Source: Salvator merianae (Eukaryota; Chordata; Lepidosauria; Squamata; Teiidae). From it: 64,000 bases of DNA. Location of the stretch: the NCBI GenBank assembly GCA_003586115.2, contig QVOM02000042.1:78465868-78529867 (forward strand). Reading direction: 5' to 3'. Every line of letters starts with the position of its first letter. Position 1 is the stretch's first letter. Below the pieces are notes generated by a model, which searched no databases, was not told the DNA's origin, and was given only the letters and a program-made list of their open reading frames with translations. Made by a program: the position numbers and the translations under genes. Positions 55,848 through 64,000 of this stretch are shown here, piece after piece.

Positions 55848-56322
55848 GCCCTGTTCACACTTTGTGAGAGAAACGTTCCTGTCCAATCGCTAGTCATCTG
55901 CATTTGCATTTTCAAACAGAGTCAGCTGCCTTGAAGCTTACCCAAGCCCACCTGATGCCTACCTGAAGCTGAGTAAGGCTGGTGAATTAAATTACAGTCT
56001 GGAATCTGACTTGTGTGATCAGGTGTAGATCAGGGGAGCTGCATTCACACTACTTCTGCATTTGAAATGGCGGCGGGGAGCGACAAGCTTTGGAAACAGC
56101 TCTCTGGCTTTGAATTAGTAGCTCTATGCTTCGGATTAGTAGCTCTATGGCTTTGAAACAGCTCCCTGACTAGTGTATTCCCATTTGCACTGCTTCCCCT
56201 GCTGGTCAGCTCACAAACTGTTCCATTGCTGACTAGTGCAAATGCTGATCAGCAAACCCCATCTTCACCAGCCTGAAGCCTGCTAAATAGTACATTCTGC
56301 TCTGGTAAGTGCGAAAACACCC
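55848..56322. mobile_element. GGGCCTGTTCACACTT-family MITE
   Basis: Begins GGCCCTGTTCACACTTTGTG, shares CCTGATGCCTACCTGAAGC-type words with 31280-31330, and ends TAAGTGCGAAAACACCC. Confidence 0.65.
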
Positions 56323-59300
56323 AGCAACACCTGGTGGAGTAGTGTTCAGTATATTCGGCTTCTGGCAGCTTGGTTCTGAAGTTTGGGCAAAAGTCACTGC
56401 TTTTTCTCAGTCCCAGTGATTTATCCAGTTGTAAAGGGATTCAGGACTTGTTTGCACTTTACCTGCAGTGAGTGTTCAGATGTTCAGCTGTGCAAGTGCA
56501 TTCACACAACGCCACTGCCGCAGCATCCGGGAACATCTACAGGCACTCCTGGATGCTACTAACTGTGGACAACAAAATCATTGTCCACAGCTTGACCAGA
56601 AGCAGCTCGATTGCTTCCAACATTTACATCCTCTTTCAGGTGCAAACCCTGTAATTGGGTAGGGTGGCTGTGACTGCACAATCACATGACACATCCCCAA
56701 TCACCATGGCAACAGCCAGCCAGCCACACTTTGAGTGCTTGAGGCCCAATAGCCCTCACAGTGCAGATGGCTACTGCACCGTGAGGTCTTGTACAGCCTA
56801 AAATAGTATCTCAGTTCCATTCTAGGCTGTAAAGAGCTGTGGTGGTCGATGGCCTTCCAGGCTGGGTGTTCACAGGTGAGGGGGTGAAGGAGGTGAAGCC
56901 AGAGGAGACCATGGAGATGGAACCCTAGGAGGTCAAGGAGGCAGAGCTAGAGGGGTCAAGCACGTGAAGCAGAAGTGTCAAGCAGGCGGAGCCAGATGCC
57001 ATGAAAATCCATTAATCCAATTTTTAATTTAAGAAAACATTCCCATAGGACAGGTTATTCTATAATTTTTCTTCCTCCTCCAGTATTTACTATGCATATT
57101 TGAGGTCCATGGATTGTTATTATACTAAAAGTAATTTTTAAAAATCACTACCAGTGTCCCTTTATGACCTTCTCAAGTTTAGAGCTGGACATGAAGGATA
57201 AGGAAAATGATCAGAATAATTAAAGCAGTAGTCTTTCCTGTTGTGATGTATGACTGTGAATGTTGGGCAATGAGAAAGAAAGGAAAGAACATGGGGCTCC
57301 ATCATGACAGCTGTCTTATGCAAAACTGTTACCTGTAAAAAGATAAAGACAAAAGTCTGGGGGAATACTAAGACAGGGTAAACATTCCTCAGATGCATAC
57401 ACCAAGCTCTTTCCAGATCCATAGGTAGGTTGCATTTTTGTTGATGGTATAATATATATTATATATACATGTGTTTAAATGCCCAACGATCTGGCATTTA
57501 TTATTAATTTCTTTCTTTTTTTTACATTGCCAAGAAAACTGCATAGATTTATCCATACATTAATCAGTCTTTGACCTCAGGTTGATGGCATCTTTATTTT
57601 TATCTGCATGCAGAAGACGGGGGAGGAAGAGAGAGATGACCAAGTACTCCCTTGTCTTTCTGTGCCTCTCATTTTGCTGATTTTGTTGTTGCCTTTGCCA
57701 CACTAAGTTAGCCAAAGCCCACAGAAAATAGAAGGTTAAGGCTGCAGACATCTCAGCTTCAGCTAGCAGAGAAGAATGAGAATTGTAGAGCATGGAGGGT
57801 TGCAGTTGAGCATAATTTTTTTTCCTCTCCAGCCCCCTCTCCCACCCTTTTGCTCCTCCTTCCCTCTGTGTGACTGGATGCCACATTGCTCTGTCCCCAC
57901 TGCTCCCCACCCCTCCTCTCTCCTAAGGGAATGAGAACTACCCAAGACAAACACACATTATTCCCTCGTCAGGGAAAAAAACCCCGCAAACAGAAAGAGG
58001 GTTGTAGAAACAGAAGGGTGTTTTTTTTCTGCTGCTTTTAAACCTACCAAGCAGCACAGTTTCTCCCTCCCTCTCACCCGCCCCCCAAATAATAATTCAA
58101 CCTCCAAATACTGCTGCCTCTTCCAGCCCTGCTTTCCTCCTCCCCCCCACTGCAGCTGAGGTTTCTTCCACCAGGGAGGGGGGAAAGCAGCAGCTATGAC
58201 TGACAAACCAACTAGAATCTCCTGGCCTGGGGAGTGGGGGAGGAAACTAGGGACTTGGAGGAAGGGAGAAAAAAAGGAAAAGGAGAGAGATTGGGCCATA
58301 AATCAATTTCTAAGGCAGCTCATAGCTGCCTTAGGATAGCTGCAAAGAGTGTGTGTCCAGTCCTCACCTGAAGTCAGCCCAAAGTGAGTGGCCTGAGTGT
58401 GACCAGGTCCCAGTGAGCTGCCCAAAGCAGCATGTGAAGGAGGGAGCAGCAGTGGGGGGAAAGCCAGCTTCAAGAGCAGTGGTCTTGGGCTTCACTGCCA
58501 TAAAAAAAAGCAGTGGGTCAAGGGAGTCCTGTTCAGAATTTAGGAGGGAAGGAACTAAGAGGTCACATGTAGATAATTCTAAACTGTGATTGGCTAGGTA
58601 GTCTGTGAACCAAAGGGCAGGAATTTTGCAGCACGGTAGCTGAATCAGAGTCAGCCCTACCATTTAGACTGAGTCCTGATTAGTTGGAATTGGTAGCAAT
58701 CTAAAGTATGCCCTGCTTTTCATTAGATATGCATTCCTGGAGGTGGAGGAAGTCTCTGCATGTCTGCCGAGGTCCACACACATACTGAGGCACCGCCCCG
58801 GTAAAGAGTGAACAGGCCCTTAGTAGATCAATGAGTGGCAGTTTCTCTGGCATTGCTGCAGAGGTACAAAGATACAGAACAAATATAAACAAACCACAAA
58901 AACTAAACTAAAAGTGGAAAATGGGGTGAAAGAAAAGACAGGGTAGGACAAGGAAGAAATGACGGAACACCAGAGATTCTTATTGTCCTCTGTTTTTGCT
59001 TCCTAACTAAGCCTTTGATCATTCCCACAGAAGCTAGGTGAAATGCTAGGTGTTAAACACACAATTGCTATGAGGTACTTTCTGCTGCCACAGTTGGAAA
59101 CACAGCAGCAGAAGCAGTAGTAGCAGCAGCAGCAGCAGAAGAAGAAGAAAACACTTTATTGGTTGCCTTGCCCAGTAAGTGGAGACGCAAAGTCTTACAA
59201 AATACTTCATATATATAATATGAAAGCTTCATACAATCTGACCTAATATTGGATTAAATATAAAACATGAAGCACATCAAAGCTATGTCAACATTTTTGC

Positions 59301-60203
59301 AGTCAGATTTTTAAAAGTGAAGCCTTTTCGTTATTGTTTCCTGCCCATTTTTGTTTACCTCTGCAGTGATTGGTTGGTTACCTAGCCAATCATGCCTCCA
59401 CGTTCAACGATTCAACCACCTCTCTCACTCTGGCGGAAGAAAAGTAATTCCACCCATGCCACAGAGAAATTTGGTGAATGAAACACAGTGCAGAAGGCTG
59501 GCGACAAGGGAAAGAACTATAACATCCAGGTTTCAAAATTAATGCAACAAAGAATAAACAAATCTTCTGCTGTAAAAATTCTCATGAAATGCACAGAATG
59601 TTAGTTTCTTTCTGGAGGCCTGCTGTAGTCTGCACCAGCATGAGGGTGGCAGGTCCTACTCCAGAATACAAGGCCCAGTGCAGAAAGCACCTTGGTTTTC
59701 TTTATAAAGCATTTTTTGGTCACCAAAACTGTTGGAGAGCAGAGGGGAATAAATACATTTGGCAAATACATTATTTTGCTTCAGTGTTTGAAAGATAACT
59801 TCAAGTACTATAGGGCTATAAAATATTGCTTTATGTTTACATTGTCCTACTTTTCTTTGATGTCAAAATGTGATTGACTTCCATATGAAATTAAAGATAT
59901 GCTTTGCTTGCAAGTCTGTACTCAAACTAATTTACAAGTTCCAGTTGCAATTCTTAGTGTGTTTTCTTTTGTCACAGGTTATGTTTTACTAAATAAAATG
60001 TATTCCCTGTCATGCTTTGTTGCTAAAGTGCAAATTTGGAGTTCAGATTCAATTAATGGTTAGAAACAGGCACAACTATGATATACGGTGGTACTGATGG
60101 GAAAACAGCAGAACTAGCCCCTAACAGTTGCTTATAATAGCTGACAGTAAAGGGTTGCTCTGGATTTTGATTCAGATCTTTCCATGGGCAGATTTGGAAC
60201 CAA
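56323..60203. other. Intergenic, no gene recognised
   Basis: 56447-56830 resembles the MITE type at 36180-36604. An imperfect purine-rich repetition (GGAGGTGAAGCC, GGAGGTCAAGG) lies at 56880-57000. 57560-58300 is pyrimidine/purine skewed, which creates meaningless open frames. (AGC)n/(AGA)n at 59107-59150 precedes a LINE-like tail (CACTTTATTGG). 59617-59690 is a fragment of the 49734-type MITE. Confidence 0.45.
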
Positions 60204-60345
60204 TGGCCCTGTTCACACTTAGCAAGTGGAACGCTCAAGGTCACTCACTGGAACAGAGCATTCGCACCTGCAAACAGCGTCAGCTGACTGGAAACTCACT
60301 GAAGCACACCTGAAGCTCACTTGGAGCCTACCAGCTGTAGTCAAG
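60204..60345. mobile_element. Truncated GGGCCTGTTCACACTT-family MITE
   Basis: Left part of an element (GGCCCTGTTCACACTTAGC, CACTCACTGGAACAGAGCA) interrupted by the next MITE at 60346. Confidence 0.6.
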
Positions 60346-61004
60346 GGGCCTGTTCGCACTTGGGGAAAGGTGAGCTTCGGGACGCACGCTAGTGCAGAGG
60401 ATCCGCACTTGCGTCCGGCCCAAGCTCACCTGAAATTCCCCCACCCTCACCCAATGCTTACCGGCACCCAACCAGCAGTGGTGAGGAAGTCTGCAGTCTG
60501 CATCCCCACCACCGTGATCGGGTTCGGTTCCGGTAAGCATGCATCCGCACTTACCTGGCGGCGGCCATCTTCAGGGCAATCAGCCCGCCCTGCAATGGAG
60601 TCTGGCGCTTCGCACGGGCCCGAATGGGCCCATATAAGGCTCCAATGGACCCCACGCCGCCGCGATCGGGCCAGGGACGCTGGACGAGGCGGTGCTGCAC
60701 CCCATCCAGCGTTCTAGTGCCCGATTGCAGGTGCAAATGGCGGTCGCCGCGGCAGCGGCCTACAAAACATCAAGCTGCTGCCACGGCGACCGGGAGGCCC
60801 GCGCGGTGCGCTGTGATGACATCATCACCGCACGGGCCTCCCGGTCGCTATGGCAGCAGCCTGACGCTTGCTGGCCGCTGTGTGGCGAGCATCAGGCCGG
60901 ATAATGGCGTTCGCACTGGCGAACGCCATTATCCAGCTTGGGGTCTGTTCCACGCTAGACTGGGCTAATTAGCCCAGTCTAGCATGGAAAGTGTGAACAG
61001 GCCC
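60346..61004. mobile_element. CG-rich MITE with AAG target duplication and internal palindromes
   Basis: Ends GGGCCTGTTCGCACTT and AAGTGTGAACAGGCCC, flanked by AAG (60343-60345 and 61005-61007). The interior holds a perfect 30-bp palindrome at 60954-60983 (half-site GCTAGACTGGGCTAA), a near-perfect one around 60899-60934 (ATAATGGCGTTCGC), and an 80-90 bp foldback around 60775-60860 (GCGACCGGGAGGCCCG and its inverse). No transposase. Confidence 0.85.
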
Positions 61005-62279
61005 AAGAAAACTATAGTTTGGTTTTATACTACCCACTACACTCCTACTAATCAGGCATATCTGATTTCTACAGTATCAGCAATAAAGAAATATTGCAGT
61101 AAAATTAGTAGAAATAGATATTCAGTTCCTGGGTGTCTCCAGGGTTCCTGTATGCTGTCTGTAAGGGATATTCACACCTATGGCAGTGGGTGCCTTTTAG
61201 AAGGCCCAGGGGCTCAGCAGTCAAGCACTCACCACCGTAGAACTCTCTGAGAAGGCTGATGGAGGATTCCATGGTAGTGATGAGAGTGACCCACATGGCT
61301 GCTTTGTGCAGGTGCTGTGCTGGCAAAGGGCTGCTTCTGGGGCTCTTCCAGTGTGAAAGAGTCCCTCCATGTACAGAGCTGGCAACTCAGCTCCAAAGGC
61401 AGTGAAGTCTGAGGCAGGAGATTTGTGGATGTCCGTCACATTGCCCCAGGGACAGGAGCATGCACTTCCACCTTGAAGTGCCCCACGTCACCAAGGTGCA
61501 GACGCACCCTAATGTAACTTACAAAAGTCAGAGCAATGTTTTGGATTAAGGGTAGATAAAGAGGATAACACTGAGGAAGATTACTCAAAAGTAAAAGGCA
61601 CACACCCTCTGCATGCTCTGAACTATGTTCTCCGTTACTGTATATTACTTTTTGGATAATGTAAGCAGCAGGGATAAAGATGCCACTGTTTCAGTTTGGG
61701 CACAGCTTTCCTCTCCCTTTGTCCAATATGAGAACGTGACAACTTTCACTCACTGATTATTCAGTTCTATCATACATATGTTGAATTTCAATGCAAGGGA
61801 AACTTCACCCTTGACATTTTATGTTCTGCCCTGCTATTTGCTAAAAGACATTAACTCAAGGTTTATTAAAATAGTAGCAGTTGTACTTACACTTAGATGC
61901 CTTTGAAGATCATATTATGGACCAAAAATAGATGTAATGAAAAATGTGTCCTCTGGTAACTTTTAGCATGCAAAGCACAGGCATCACACTTTTCTTTTTC
62001 CTGCCTAAAACATGAAGAAAATTTAGTTACCCATTCATACATGTGTCCAGTCAAGGGTTGCATCCACACAGATGTGTGGGGTGCCCCTTGGAATGCCCCC
62101 AAGCCTGACTTGCTAGCAGTGAAAGTGACCTAATGGAAAAGGCAGGAGAAACTACTCCCAGGTCACACCTACTGGTAGAGCTACCAGTCCACACAAGTGA
62201 TTCTGGCTGGGATTTTTGTTGCTGTAAGTGGAGTTCCACTCACAGAAGTGCTCCACTTGCCACAGTGTATCAATGGCTA
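61005..62279. other. Intergenic, no gene recognised
   Basis: No domain or named repeat recognised; 62056-62230 has MITE-like words (GTTGCATCCACACAG). Confidence 0.45.
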
Positions 62280-62485
62280 CTAGAATGGATGCCTAGGTAC
62301 TGCCTCCAGGTTGGAAAGACAGGCAGGATGTCTGTAAAACCAATTGCGGGAAGTCAAGAGCAGGTGAAGGTTTTGCCTTTTTATTCTGCTTGAGAATACC
62401 CAGAAGCAATTGGTGGACCACTGTGTGAAACAGAATGCTGAACTAGATGGGCCGTGGCCTGATCCAGCAGGGCTCCTCTTATGTC
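62280..62485 (+). mobile_element. CR1 3'-end fragment, opposite orientation
   Basis: Reverse complement of 27449-27660: GGTTGGAAAGACAGGCAGGA, GTGTGAAACAGAATGCTG and GGCCTGATCCAGCAGGGCTC. So the element reads on the + strand. Confidence 0.8.
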
Positions 62486-64000
62486 CGTAGTAGGGGGTCT
62501 TATTAAGCAGTGCACTGGGAATACTGGTTTTGGCAGGGAAAACTCTCCCAGTCAGTCTCACTAAGCAGAATCTTATGACTGTTGGCTTTAAAAATGACAA
62601 ATCAACCCAAGTGAACCATAAAAATAGCAGTCAGACAGCACAAAACTTCTTAGTCTAAAAGTTCTTAAATCAAAACAAGAAACTTTATTAAAAACTCAGG
62701 AGAATAGCTTTAAAATCAAGAAAAAGCACAGAACTGTCAAAAACAGCTGATTCTAACAGCTGTCAAAAAGTTAGAGGCAAAGTATTCAGAGAACAATGCA
62801 GTGAAGGGGCTTTTTCTTATTAATGGTGCAGTGGGATTACTGCATGTGCACAAGTCTTTGACAATACCACAGAGCTAGAACAGGGCTATCTTTATGAATG
62901 AAAGGTCAAATAAGGATAATTTTGACAGGAGGAGGCAAAAGGGGTTTACTGAGGGGGACCAGGGAGAAAAAAAATTAATCTAACAGATGGAAGGAAGCAC
63001 TAAAGTTAACAGGGAAGGCCACACAAATATTCTCACTGGCGTAGAGATTGGTCTCTGCCCTGGGAAACCTTCAGTCTGGTAAAGTATCTCAAATGAGGAC
63101 AAGCAGGAGTTGAAGGCTTGGCAGGAGCATACCTCAGTCAAACCAGGAAAAGTTCTTTAAAGATTTACAAAGTTCCAAGCCGTAGAGCTGCTCCAGGAAG
63201 CAAACGGCACTCTCAGTGGGAGATTCAAAGTCCGGTTGTGATCAGGCAGCGTAGATGGAGGACTGTGCTGGGATCTACCTGGGAACCATTTTTATAATTC
63301 CAACAATGGGGCTGTGACCTCACTTTAGGGACCACATAGAAAGACAAGATGAAACATACCTCAATGTAATTCTAGGGGAAGGCAAAACAGAAGCAATGTG
63401 ACATATGAGTTGTGTGACAATGTATGTGCTTGTTGCAAACTTTCGTGTGTGGTGTGCAAAGCCAGCGGTGTACATGCTAGGCAACTATCACACCTCTGGG
63501 TATGCAAATGTCCTCTTGATTACTGTTGCTGATAAAGATAATGGGATTGCATACCTGGACAAAAGCCACTCAAGTGGTGACACATTTACTCTGAATTCAA
63601 TCAATTTGAGTTTGTCAACATTTTTTATTCCTGATTTCATCCCTGGATAGTGCAGTTTGCCCAAATTTTGATATGTCTACAAGGACACCTTTTAACATAT
63701 TTTGACAGTTTGATTGGAAATGTACCAGTTTATACCAGATCTCAGGACTTCTCATTGCCTTTTCAGCTTTGATTTCCTTGCTTGATTAATTCATGCAGAT
63801 GTGTTTACATCTATTTGCAGGTAGATGAGGGGGAGAGTGAGCAGAAGGAAAATTTTCTATTTTGCCTTTTACACTGAGGCTTGATTATTTGCTCAAAATG
63901 GAGTAAATCTGGCACAAGAATCCCAGGCTGTCCTGGTCTTTGCTTGTGGTTCCAAACATTCATGCCCTTGCAGACTCCTGGCAAGAGATAACTTCCTGTT
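62486..64000. other. Intergenic to window end, no gene recognised
   Basis: AT-rich, with a run resembling a retroelement tail near 62680 (GAAACTTTATTAAAAACTC). The open frame at 63405-63650 has no recognisable motif. Confidence 0.45.

Noticed and set aside
57560..58300. Overlapping minus-strand open frames
   Set aside because: No domain; produced by strand composition skew.
60226..60968. 163- and 114-residue open frames
   Set aside because: They lie in a CG-rich MITE with palindromes and overlap frames on the other strand; no motif.

Overview
The window looks like a piece of a squamate reptile (lizard or snake) T-cell receptor beta (TRB) locus. The coding evidence is six vertebrate TCR V gene segments, each with a leader exon, a V exon and a 3' recombination signal sequence (RSS), followed by one complete five-exon trypsinogen gene, all on the + strand. 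Trypsinogen genes embedded in the TRB locus are a known feature of vertebrate TRB synteny. The squamate call rests on the repeats: a BovB-type LINE (typical of squamates and ruminants), CR1 LINEs with the sauropsid 3' end, L1-like LINEs, and many short inverted-repeat DNA transposons. The species cannot be named from the sequence.

Layout. 1-8.4 kb: three closely related V segments (V1, V2, V3) in tandem, each with shared 5' and 3' flanks interrupted by L1 fragments, a MITE and microsatellites. 8.4-15 kb: no gene; MITEs, a hairpin hAT element, a CR1 end and a LINE 3' fragment. 15.1-20.3 kb: V4, which has a textbook Vbeta decamer promoter, and V5, which has an abnormal 26-bp RSS spacer. 20.3-24.6 kb: repeats only. 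24.6-25.6 kb: V6, a divergent V segment with a consensus heptamer. 25.7-37.3 kb: a BovB LINE broken by nested MITEs and a CR1, then more MITEs. 37.3-48.6 kb: trypsinogen, with introns swollen by repeats. 48.6-64 kb: no gene recognised; an L1 copy, MITEs and CR1 remnants. No D, J or C segment was found.

How the parts work together. V1-V6 are germline cassettes. RAG joins one of them through its 23-type RSS to a downstream D or J segment outside this window, and promoters 5' of the leader exons drive the rearranged gene. The trypsinogen is a functionally unrelated digestive zymogen. Its most notable feature is tyrosine in place of the almost invariant oxyanion-hole Gly193, next to an otherwise intact catalytic machinery. 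The other stand-out observations are the V5 RSS, Trp or His replacing Arg43 in V1-V3 and V5, and a hairpin-forming hAT family with 8-bp target duplications.
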